Source: Rhodospirillaceae bacterium UBA6608 (lineage in GTDB: Bacteria > Pseudomonadota > Alphaproteobacteria > Rhodospirillales_A > Casp-alpha2). From it: a DNA stretch of 6,027 bases. This document shows, in pieces, positions 1 through 5,422 of this stretch. The notes under the pieces are model-generated. The model was given only the letters and a program-made list of their open reading frames with translations, was not told the origin of the DNA and ran no database searches. The position numbers and the translations under genes are program-made. The stretch's first letter is position 1, and every line of letters starts with the position of its first letter. The stretch is taken from assembly GCA_002433335.1 (NCBI GenBank), contig DJHY01000027.1:9865-15891 (forward strand), in the 5' to 3' direction.

Positions 1-27
1 AGTGCTCTACCCCTGAGCTACGGCGGC
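1..27 (-). tRNA. tRNA 5' portion, probably tRNA-Thr (partial)
   Basis: Read on the minus strand from position 27 downwards, the sequence is a canonical tRNA 5' half. It has a 7-nt acceptor arm GCCGCCG, then TA at positions 8-9, a D-stem GCTC, a 7-nt D-loop AGGGGTA, the matching stem GAGC, and ACT entering the anticodon arm. The window ends before the anticodon, so identity cannot be read. From memory, the GCCG-type acceptor and the GTAGCTCAGNGGTAGAGCAC stretch resemble alphaproteobacterial tRNA-Thr, so Thr is an inference and the isoacceptor is unknown. The rest of the gene lies beyond position 1. It is divergent from the lyase gene at 254. Confidence 0.8.
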
Positions 28-50
28 ATCCGGGGGGTGAAGAGGGGCGG

Positions 51-79
51 ACAATAGTATAGTGTTTGTCGGATGACAA
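51..79 (-). promoter_or_regulatory. Possible promoter of the tRNA gene
   Basis: On the minus strand, TTGTCA (74-79) fits a sigma-70 -35 box and TATTGT (51-56) fits a -10 box at four of six positions, with a 17-bp spacer. Initiation would fall in the mid-40s, giving a leader of roughly 17 nt before the tRNA at 27. A better -10 match, TATACT (56-61), lies too close to the -35 box. The -35 box overlaps the inverted repeat at 62-83. This assignment is by pattern only. Confidence 0.35.
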
Positions 80-83
80 GCAC
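62..83. repeat. Interrupted inverted repeat, possible operator
   Basis: The arms GTGTTTGTC (62-70) and GACAAGCAC (75-83) are complementary at eight of nine positions, and the ninth is a G:T pair. They are separated by GGAT. The core TTGTC-N4-GACAA is perfect. The right arm overlaps a second short hairpin, AGCAC-TCC-GTGCT (79-91), so the two structures are mutually exclusive if transcribed. The repeat sits in the divergent region between the tRNA and the lyase gene and covers the proposed tRNA -35 box. It resembles a dimeric repressor site in symmetry, but no cognate regulator gene is visible in the window. Confidence 0.4.
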
Positions 84-211
84 TCCGTGCTGATGTTTTT
101 CGTATACTTCTCATAGCCCTTCCAAGCCCGCTAAAGACGCAGAAAACGGGGTCTAATGGCCCTTCTTCTGGGGGGGCAATGGCCCTTTCAGGCCTTTTCG
201 CCACCGACTAA

Positions 212-223
212 CGATAGCTATCG
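212..223. repeat. 12-bp perfect palindrome upstream of the lyase gene
   Basis: CGATAGCTATCG is its own reverse complement. It lies 30 bp before the lyase start codon and about 19 bp before its ribosome binding site. That position would suit a repressor operator between promoter and gene. A palindrome with no spacer forms only a poor RNA hairpin, so protein binding is the more natural reading. No function is demonstrated and chance occurrence is possible. Confidence 0.3.
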
Positions 224-242
224 AAGCGTTGAAACACTGGTC

Positions 243-248
243 AGGAGG
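243..248 (+). promoter_or_regulatory. Ribosome binding site of the lyase gene
   Basis: AGGAGG lies 5 nt before the ATG at 254 and is the perfect anti-16S core. It favours this start over the in-frame ATG at 275 (residue 8). It is one of the two strongest Shine-Dalgarno sites in the window, the other belonging to hisD. Confidence 0.8.
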
Positions 249-253
249 CGGGG

Positions 254-1759
254 ATGGAGTCGAAAGTCAGCGGTATGTTCGAAGAAGGGCTGGACCCCCT
301 TATCCAGTCGACGATGTTGGCGCCTGTTTTGGCGCGTGAATTCACGCATGTGCTTCCCTTGATTACGCAGATCAACAAAGCGCACGTCTTGATGCTCGCG
401 GATCGCGGCATCTTGTCCGATGCTGTTGCAAGGTCGCTGGCACAGGCGATTCTGGCGCTTGAGGCTGATGGCGAAGGCGCTTTTACGTTGGATCCAGCGT
501 TGGAGGATCCTTACTTCAATTACGAAGCGGAGTTGGTCGCGCGTACCAGTACGGATGTCGGCGGCCGGGTTCATACGGCGCGTAGCCGCAACGATCTGTA
601 CGCGACTATGGACCGTTTGCGCGCGCGGACCATTGCGGACCGCTTTTCCCTTGCGGTGATCGATTTGCGATCCGGGCTGATCGCCAAGGCGAAGGAGCAC
701 CGCGACGTCCTCGCGCCCGGCTATACGCACATGCAACCGGCGCAACCGGTAACCTACGGCTATTTCCTGGCTGGCTTCGCTCAGGCGTTGGAACGAGATT
801 TCGCAAGGCTTGTCCAATGCCGCGATCGGATCAACGTGTCGCCCTTGGGCGCCGGGGCCCTGGCCGGAACCTCCTTCCCCATAGATAGAGAGGCGACGGC
901 GCGATGGCTTGGCTTCGATTCTGTGGGTGGTCACGCCCAGGATTGCATTGCATCCCGAGATTTCCTGGCCGAACTGCTGTCTGTTGCCGCGATGGCGGCG
1001 ACGACTTGGGGGCGTTTGGCGCAAGATCTCTTCGTCATGACGACCTACGAGTTCGGAACCCTGGAACTGCCTGACAGTGTTGCCCAAACGTCCAGCATGA
1101 TGCCGCAAAAGAAGAATATGTCTGCATTGGAGATTCTAAGAGCAAGCTCGGCCCAGGTTCTTGGGGCGCATGTGACGGCGATGACTGGTCTCAAATCGGC
1201 TCATTACTCGTTCGGCTTTGATTCTTGCTGCGATGCCTTCCGCTGGGCCTGGGACGCATTGGAAGGGGCCATCCGCGGCGCAACCGTGGCCCAGGTTGTC
1301 GTCAGCAAGGCACAGCCGCGTGCGAAACGCATGGCGGAACTCGTTCGGGCCAATTTTTCGACAGCGACAGATTTGGCTGACCTATTGGTGCGGGACGCGG
1401 GATATTCGTTCCGCGAGGCCCATCACTTGGTCGGCGCGGTTGTCCGCGCGGCGATGAAGCAGGGTTTGGCTGCAGATCTGATAACGTCCTCATTCATTGC
1501 CGAAATCGCCGAACGGACTTTTGGGTGGCAGGTCGATCTGGACCCTGATGCCGTGGATCGGACAACCGATCCGGCCCGTGCCGTCCAGGCCCGGCAGGAC
1601 ACAGGCGGGCCATCAAGGCATGACCTGGACAATTTGTTCGACAGTCTAGACCGTGCGTTGGATCGTGATCGCAAAATACTGCAAACGGCGATTACGGCCC
1701 AGGAGGGCGCGTCGGAGCGGCTTGATGCGGCCTTTGTCGCATTGGCTGGCAAGCATTGA
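254..1759 (+). CDS. Argininosuccinate lyase-family (ArgH-like) lyase, substrate uncertain
   Basis: This 501-residue protein of the fumarase/aspartase superfamily is closest in motifs to argininosuccinate lyase; these cytosolic tetramers cleave C-N bonds and release fumarate. Visible signatures are HTARSRND (107-114), GYTHMQPAQP (156-165, with the Thr-His pair), GALAGTSFPIDRE (201-213), SSMMPQKKN (280-288, with the probable catalytic Ser281, Lys286 and Asn288) and FREAHH in the C-terminal third. Typical ArgH is about 460 residues, so this is slightly long. Several motifs differ from true ArgH: HTGRSRND has Ala for Gly, KKNPD reads KKNMS, the ENSLDAVSDRDF region reads GGHAQDCIASRDF, and the KGLP..YNKD.QEDK segment that contacts substrate reads TGLKSAHYSFGFDSC (311-325). 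I infer a different aminodicarboxylate substrate, as in EDDS lyase and similar ArgH relatives. AGGAGG supports the ATG at 254. It has no partner gene downstream; the next gene is 81 bp away and has its own possible promoter. Confidence 0.85.
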   Translation: MESKVSGMFEEGLDPLIQSTMLAPVLAREFTHVLPLITQINKAHVLMLADRGILSDAVARSLAQAILALEADGEGAFTLDPALEDPYFNYEAELVARTSTDVGGRVHTARSRNDLYATMDRLRARTIADRFSLAVIDLRSGLIAKAKEHRDVLAPGYTHMQPAQPVTYGYFLAGFAQALERDFARLVQCRDRINVSPLGAGALAGTSFPIDREATARWLGFDSVGGHAQDCIASRDFLAELLSVAAMAATTWGRLAQDLFVMTTYEFGTLELPDSVAQTSSMMPQKKNMSALEILRASSAQVLGAHVTAMTGLKSAHYSFGFDSCCDAFRWAWDALEGAIRGATVAQVVVSKAQPRAKRMAELVRANFSTATDLADLLVRDAGYSFREAHHLVGAVVRAAMKQGLAADLITSSFIAEIAERTFGWQVDLDPDAVDRTTDPARAVQARQDTGGPSRHDLDNLFDSLDRALDRDRKILQTAITAQEGASERLDAAFVALAGKH

Positions 1760-1781
1760 TCCGGGCGGTATTGACTAAGCC

Positions 1782-1809
1782 TTGACGCTTTTGCCGTCTG
1801 GAGGACAAT
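1782..1809 (+). promoter_or_regulatory. Possible promoter for the small ORF and murA
   Basis: TTGACG (1782-1787), preceded by C to give the CTTGAC form common in alphaproteobacteria, is followed after 16 bp by GACAAT (1804-1809), four of six matches to the -10 consensus. Transcription would begin near 1816, about 25 nt before the ATG at 1841. It is the best sigma-70-like pair between the lyase stop codon and murA, and would separate murA transcription from the lyase gene. Confidence 0.4.
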
Positions 1810-1840
1810 CTGCGCCGTTGCTATGCGAATCGGAGCTACG

Positions 1841-2023
1841 ATGACCACATCGGAATCCCCGCCCAAGGACGGCGCGAAACGCCCGGGCCAAAGCTCTGCC
1901 GGGGCCAAGGCGGCGGCAGATCGGGCGGAGCGTCAGGCCCAGCAATTGCGCGCCAATCTGGCTAAGCGCAAGCAACAGCAACGAAAACGCGATTCCGGCG
2001 AAACCGGTGGCGATGTCGGCTGA
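1841..2023 (+). CDS. Small, charged, disordered hypothetical protein upstream of murA
   Basis: This encodes 60 residues, with no hydrophobic segment, signal peptide or cysteine. The first 25 residues are rich in Ser, Pro, Gly and Lys. Residues from about 25 to 53 (AADRAERQAQQLRANLAKRK and onward) are Ala/Arg/Lys/Gln-rich and should form one amphipathic basic helix. The tail is acidic and Gly-rich. I recall small proteins with a similar L-AxL-xANL-xxRKxQ pattern in alphaproteobacteria, some near murA, but can name no family. An in-frame ATG at 1823 would add six residues; I prefer 1841 because GGAG (1832-1835) lies 5 nt before it. The stop codon lies inside an inverted repeat (2018-2054), 89 bp before murA. 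Possible roles such as RNA or nucleic-acid binding are only guesses from charge. Confidence 0.65.
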   Translation: MTTSESPPKDGAKRPGQSSAGAKAAADRAERQAQQLRANLAKRKQQQRKRDSGETGGDVG

Positions 2024-2054
2024 GGCCGAATTTTATCGTCGATTACCCTCAGCC
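2018..2054 (+). repeat. Inverted repeat at the end of the small ORF
   Basis: GGCTGAGG (2018-2025) and CCTCAGCC (2047-2054) are perfectly complementary over 8 bp and flank a 21-nt AT-richer loop. The left arm contains the TGA stop codon of the small ORF. No T-run follows the right arm, so it is not a standard intrinsic terminator. If transcribed it could be an mRNA processing or stability hairpin, or could modulate read-through into murA, which starts 59 bp further on. Confidence 0.45.
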
Positions 2055-2112
2055 CCGAACAATCCCCATTCCCGCCATGACACGGCCCCATTCCATCTGT
2101 TAATCAACAGGC

Positions 2113-3396
2113 ATGGACAGCATTCGAATCCGGGGCGGCCGTCCCCTTAACGGCACCATCGCGATCGGCGGGGCGAAGAACGCGGCCCTGCCGCTTATGG
2201 CTGCGTCGCTTTTGACCGAAGACCCGTTGGAGCTTTCCAACATGCCGGCCCTGGCCGATCTGGCCACCATGGGCAGCTTGCTGGGCGAGTTGGGGGTCGA
2301 ATTGACGCGCACGGGCGGCAACGGTACCGGCAACGAGCCGACGGTGACGCTTCAGGCGCGCAAGATTACCGCGACGGAAGCGCCCTATGACTTGGTCCGA
2401 AAGATGCGCGCCTCCGTCGTCGTCATGGGGCCGCTGCTGGCGCGGGCCGGTAAGGCGCGGGTCTCGCTGCCGGGCGGTTGCGCCATCGGGACCCGGCCCG
2501 TGGATCTGCATCTGAAGGCGCTGGAGGCCCTGGGGGCCGAGATCGAGCTTAAGGAAGGCTATATCCAGGCCAGCGCGCCCAACGGCCTGAGTGGCGGGCA
2601 TGTGCTGTTCCCCAAGGTCACCGTCGGTGGGACCGAGAACGCCCTGATGGCGGCAGTCCTGGCCAAGGGCGATTCGGTTATCGCCAATGCCGCCCGTGAG
2701 CCCGAGATTACCGACCTTGCCAATTGCCTGACCGAAATGGGCGCCAAGATTTCCGGCGTTGGCACGGACACCCTGAAAGTTACGGGCGTCGACCAGTTGT
2801 CGGGTGCGCGCCATCGGGTTCTGCCGGACCGGATCGAAACCGGCACCTATGCAGCCGCCGCCGCGATCACCGGGGGCGAATTGACCCTGACCAATACCCG
2901 CGCCGACCTGATCGAAAGCGTGATCGACCTGTTGGAGCGCGCGGGCGTCGAGGTGACGGAAACTTCCGAAGGCCTGAAGGTCAACCGCGCCAATTGCGAG
3001 CTACGCGGCGTCGACAGCATGACCGAGCCCTATCCCGGTTTCCCGACCGACATGCAGGCCCAGATCATGGCGATGATGACCGTTGCCTCGGGGGCCGCGA
3101 TGATCACAGAAACCATTTTCGAAAACCGTTTCATGCATGTTCCGGAACTGTGCCGCATGGGGGCAGACATCAACGTCCATGGCTCGTCGGCCATCGTGCG
3201 CGGGGTCAAGAAGCTGTCCGGCGCGCCGGTCATGGCGACGGACCTTCGGGCTTCGGTCAGCCTTGTCCTGGCCGGATTGGCGGCGGAAGGGGAGACCCGG
3301 GTCAACCGGGTCTATCACCTGGATCGCGGGTACGAGCGGCTGGAAGAAAAGCTGGCGGCCTGTGGCGCCGACATCGCCCGCGTCCCGGGTGACTGA
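2113..3396 (+). CDS. murA: UDP-N-acetylglucosamine 1-carboxyvinyltransferase (MurA)
   Basis: MurA transfers enolpyruvate from PEP to UDP-GlcNAc in the cytoplasm, the first committed step of peptidoglycan synthesis. The 427-residue length fits the family (E. coli MurA has 419). All key residues are visible: Lys22-Asn23 in GGAKNAALP, Cys123 in [15 protein letters not shown] (the PEP- and fosfomycin-reactive cysteine, E. coli Cys115), Arg128, Asp313 in [11 protein letters not shown] (E. coli Asp305) and Arg405 in [14 protein letters not shown] (E. coli Arg397). Having Cys rather than Asp at 123 predicts a fosfomycin-sensitive active site by family knowledge. The start is well bounded, since an in-frame TAA lies at 2101-2103. 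There is no good Shine-Dalgarno sequence, only AGG directly against the ATG. Its 3' end is overlapped by a convergent minus-strand gene. The downstream murA-to-his order is interrupted by that gene and the hydrolase. Confidence 0.98.
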   Translation: MDSIRIRGGRPLNGTIAIGGAKNAALPLMAASLLTEDPLELSNMPALADLATMGSLLGELGVELTRTGGNGTGNEPTVTLQARKITATEAPYDLVRKMRASVVVMGPLLARAGKARVSLPGGCAIGTRPVDLHLKALEALGAEIELKEGYIQASAPNGLSGGHVLFPKVTVGGTENALMAAVLAKGDSVIANAAREPEITDLANCLTEMGAKISGVGTDTLKVTGVDQLSGARHRVLPDRIETGTYAAAAAITGGELTLTNTRADLIESVIDLLERAGVEVTETSEGLKVNRANCELRGVDSMTEPYPGFPTDMQAQIMAMMTVASGAAMITETIFENRFMHVPELCRMGADINVHGSSAIVRGVKKLSGAPVMATDLRASVSLVLAGLAAEGETRVNRVYHLDRGYERLEEKLAACGADIARVPGD

Positions 3397-3722
3397 GCCG
3401 CCTCAGGCTTGCGGTTGGCGTCTCGGTTCGCCAATCGGTCGTGGGCATCTTTCCAATAGCGCATACGCCGGGTGATCTGTATCGCCCAGACACAGGCCGC
3501 GACCGTGACGCTCAATGCCACGGCCAGGATCAGTTCGTCCAGTTGAACAGCTTCATAACCGCGCGTCGCTTCGTGGAGGCCTTCGAAGGCATCCAGCATG
3601 GCCAAGGCAAAAAATACCACCGCACTGCCGATAAAGGCGGTGGCGACGGGTAGCCATAAATTTTCGCGCGGTTCGAACACGACAACGCCCCTTACTCTTC
3701 TCCCACACGATAATTCTGTCAT
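3315..3722 (-). CDS. Small two-helix membrane protein of unknown function
   Basis: This is 135 residues if the ATG at 3722 is used. A GTG at 3680 is a strong alternative (121 residues, beginning [10 protein letters not shown]) because AAGGGG lies 7 nt upstream of it, while the ATG has only a weak GAG. In ATG numbering there are two hydrophobic segments at about 22-43 ([20 protein letters not shown]) and 64-83 ([20 protein letters not shown]). A short loop with [14 protein letters not shown] joins them, and a basic segment [14 protein letters not shown] follows, implying a cytoplasmic C-terminus. The layout resembles the N-terminal sensor part of membrane-anchored GGDEF proteins or histidine kinases, but no catalytic domain follows. 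Mostly GC-ending codons and two clean helices argue for real coding. The last 27 residues or so are antisense to the murA 3' end and look non-conserved (Ser/Arg-rich), so it may be a truncated remnant of a larger protein. Confidence 0.6.
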   Translation of the reverse strand: MTELSCGRRVRGVVVFEPRENLWLPVATAFIGSAVVFFALAMLDAFEGLHEATRGYEAVQLDELILAVALSVTVAACVWAIQITRRMRYWKDAHDRLANRDANRKPEAAQSPGTRAMSAPQAASFSSSRSYPRSR

Positions 3723-3786
3723 AACAGCTCGCAAAAAGCGCGAGAAACCTTGATTGGGGTAGGGCTTTTTCTCCGGTCTTGAGAGC

Positions 3787-3812
3787 GATAATTTGTTCCG
3801 GAATTTAGAGGA
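3787..3812 (+). promoter_or_regulatory. -10-like element and ribosome binding site of the hydrolase gene
   Basis: GATAAT (3787-3792) matches the -10 consensus at five of six positions, but no convincing -35 box lies 16-18 bp upstream. Transcription would start near 3799. AGAGGA (3807-3812) follows and lies 6 nt before the TTG at 3819, which decides that rare start. An ATG at 3812 overlaps this site but opens only a six-codon frame. Confidence 0.4.
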
Positions 3813-3818
3813 TGGATA

Positions 3819-4622
3819 TTGCCGGTGGGTGACGACGTTTCATATCTGCGGGCGGGGGATCATCGCCTGGAATGCGCATGGTACGGCGAACCCGCGCCGG
3901 AAATACCGCCGGGGCGCCCGGTTCTCGTCTTCCTTCACGAGGGCTTGGGCTGTATCGAGATGTGGCGGGGTGTTCCGGACGAATTGTCCCGGCTGACGGG
4001 CCTTCCGGCTTTTGCTTATTCGCGCACTGGATATGGCCGATCCGACGGTTGCCCCTGGCCCCGGCCGCTCGATTACCATGCGACCGAAGCATTCGACGTT
4101 CTGCCATCGGTGCTGGACGCCGCAGGGATCGCACAGGCGGTGTTGATCGGACATTCCGATGGGGGAACCATCGCCCTGCAGGCCGCAGGGCGCGACCCCC
4201 GGATCGTCGGCGTGGTCACCATGGCGGCTCATGTGTTCAATGAAGACGTCACGATCCAGGGGATCCGCGAGGCGCGCAGGGCATGGGAAAGCACGGACCT
4301 GCGGGCGAAGCTGCAGCGTTATCACGGCGGCAACGTCGATGCCGCCTTTCACGGGTGGAACGATACCTGGCTGACCGAGGCGTTCCGCGACTGGAACGTC
4401 GAGGCCGATCTGGCCCCGGTGACCTGTCCCGTCCTCGTGGTTCAAGGCGCGGACGATCAATATGGGACCGAGGCTCAGGTCCAGGCGATCGCCGTCGGCG
4501 TTTCCGGGCCAGCTCGCGCGTTGATCCTGCCGGATTGCGGCCATGGCCCCCATTTGGAAGCCCCGCAGGTCCTATTCCCCGAGATCGCGGCTTTCGTCGC
4601 GAATTTGTCGGCGGAAAGCTGA
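3819..4622 (+). CDS. Alpha/beta-fold hydrolase
   Basis: This is a 267-residue single-domain alpha/beta hydrolase, likely cytosolic, with no signal peptide. Visible elements are LHEGLG (39-44), the HG-type oxyanion-hole strand turn; YSRTGYGRSD (67-76); the nucleophile elbow GHSDGG (111-116, Ser113); the acid in QGADDQYG (209-216, Asp213, possibly Asp212); and the base in CGHGPHLE (240-247, His242). A helical cap spans about 140-195. The HEGLG plus PRPLDY plus GHSDG combination belongs to a common subgroup annotated only as alpha/beta hydrolase, so the ester, amide or C-C substrate cannot be named. The start is TTG at 3819. An in-frame TAA at 3789-3791 bounds it, AGAGGA is well spaced, and the only nearby alternative is GTG at 3825. 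It separates murA from hisG, with 119 bp to hisG, and has no obvious role in either pathway. Confidence 0.9.
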   Translation: MPVGDDVSYLRAGDHRLECAWYGEPAPEIPPGRPVLVFLHEGLGCIEMWRGVPDELSRLTGLPAFAYSRTGYGRSDGCPWPRPLDYHATEAFDVLPSVLDAAGIAQAVLIGHSDGGTIALQAAGRDPRIVGVVTMAAHVFNEDVTIQGIREARRAWESTDLRAKLQRYHGGNVDAAFHGWNDTWLTEAFRDWNVEADLAPVTCPVLVVQGADDQYGTEAQVQAIAVGVSGPARALILPDCGHGPHLEAPQVLFPEIAAFVANLSAES

Positions 4623-4741
4623 ATTTCTTTGGGTAAGAAGGGCAGGATTTCCGCGCCTGTTCACTGGTAAGATGGCGCGAAACACTCTATGTATGCGGCC
4701 CGACCCGATAAATTCGATTCGATGTATTTGAAACCGGCCCG

Positions 4742-5422
4742 ATGAGTATGGCGATGAATGTGAACGAGAAACTGGTATTGGCGCTGCCCAAGGGGCGAAT
4801 CCTCAAGGAAGTGATGCCGCTCGTCCGCCATGCGGGGATCGAACCTGAAGCGGCCTTTGACGACCCGAACAGCCGTCAACTTCGTTTCACCACGAACGTG
4901 CCGGAATTGGACATCATCCGGGTGCGGTCATTCGACGTCGCCACCTTCGTTGCCTTTGGCGCGGCCCATCTGGGTGTGGCCGGGAACGATGTGCTGATGG
5001 AATTCGATTACTCGGAAATTTATGCGCCGGTGGATCTGGGCATCGGGCATTGCCGCTTGGCCGTTGCCGAACCGGCGGAACTGAGCAAAAGCGACGACCC
5101 GGGCCAATGGTCGTCGATCCGCGTCGCCACCAAATATCCCGGTCTGACCCGCCGCCATTTCCAACGGCGCGGCGTCCACGCCGAATGCATCAAGTTGAAC
5201 GGCGCCATGGAACTGGCCCCGACGCTGGGCCTGTGCCGCCGCATCGTCGATCTGGTCTCGACGGGTGCCACGCTGAAGGCCAATGGTCTGGTCGAGATCG
5301 AAACCATTGCCGAAATCACCTCGCGCCTTGCGGTTAACCGCGCCGCCTGGAAGACCCGTCCCCGTGAAATCGGGAATTGGGTCAATAAGTTCAAGGAGGC
5401 GACCGATGCCCTTGCGGCTTGA
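4742..5422 (+). CDS. hisG: ATP phosphoribosyltransferase, short form (HisG)
   Basis: HisG condenses ATP and PRPP to N1-(5-phosphoribosyl)-ATP, the first and feedback-regulated step of histidine synthesis. At 226 residues it is the short form, lacking the C-terminal ACT-like regulatory domain of roughly 300-residue HisG. By family knowledge it should act as a hetero-octamer with HisZ, which is not in this window. Visible motifs are LALPKGRIL (13-21), [10 protein letters not shown] (78-87) and the PRPP-binding loop [14 protein letters not shown] (170-183). Start choice is uncertain between ATGs at 4742, 4748 and 4754, with no Shine-Dalgarno sequence before any of them; an in-frame TAA at 4709-4711 limits extension. 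The 3' end contains the hisD ribosome binding site and start. I saw no convincing promoter or terminator in the 119-bp gap upstream. Confidence 0.96.
   Translation: MSMAMNVNEKLVLALPKGRILKEVMPLVRHAGIEPEAAFDDPNSRQLRFTTNVPELDIIRVRSFDVATFVAFGAAHLGVAGNDVLMEFDYSEIYAPVDLGIGHCRLAVAEPAELSKSDDPGQWSSIRVATKYPGLTRRHFQRRGVHAECIKLNGAMELAPTLGLCRRIVDLVSTGATLKANGLVEIETIAEITSRLAVNRAAWKTRPREIGNWVNKFKEATDALAA
5393..5399 (+). promoter_or_regulatory. Ribosome binding site of hisD inside hisG
   Basis: AAGGAGG lies 6 nt before the ATG at 5406 and within the last codons of hisG. It fixes the hisD start and indicates coupled translation of the two genes. Confidence 0.85.

Noticed and set aside
155..187. Direct repeat AATGGCCCTT at 155-164 and 178-187 around a run of seven G
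   Set aside because: It is a single pair of ten-base copies 23 bp apart with no symmetry or known site resemblance; too little to call a regulatory feature.
1..253. tRNA gene as an integration site for an island carrying the lyase gene
   Set aside because: Integrases normally use the 3' end of a tRNA, but here the 5' end faces the lyase. No integrase or repeated tRNA fragment is visible.
218..1108. 296-codon open frame on the minus strand inside the lyase gene
   Set aside because: It is antisense to a gene with clear family motifs, its product is Arg/Gln-rich low-complexity sequence with no recognisable domain, and long antisense frames are common in GC-rich coding DNA.
2104..2814. 236-codon minus-strand open frame across murA
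   Set aside because: It is a shadow of murA; the product is rich in Gly, Arg, Gln and His without motifs.
3393..3406. CTGAG-CCGC-CTCAG hairpin at the murA stop codon as a terminator
   Set aside because: The stem is only 5 bp and is followed by GCTTGCGG rather than a T-run; it also lies inside the convergent gene.
3728..3744. CTCGC and GCGAG arms near the start of the minus-strand membrane protein gene
   Set aside because: It is a five-base stem with a seven-base loop and no adjacent T-run; likely chance in GC-rich DNA.
4623..4741. Promoter or histidine attenuator before hisG
   Set aside because: No run of His codons, no terminator-like hairpin, and no -35/-10 pair with acceptable spacing could be found; nothing is supported here.
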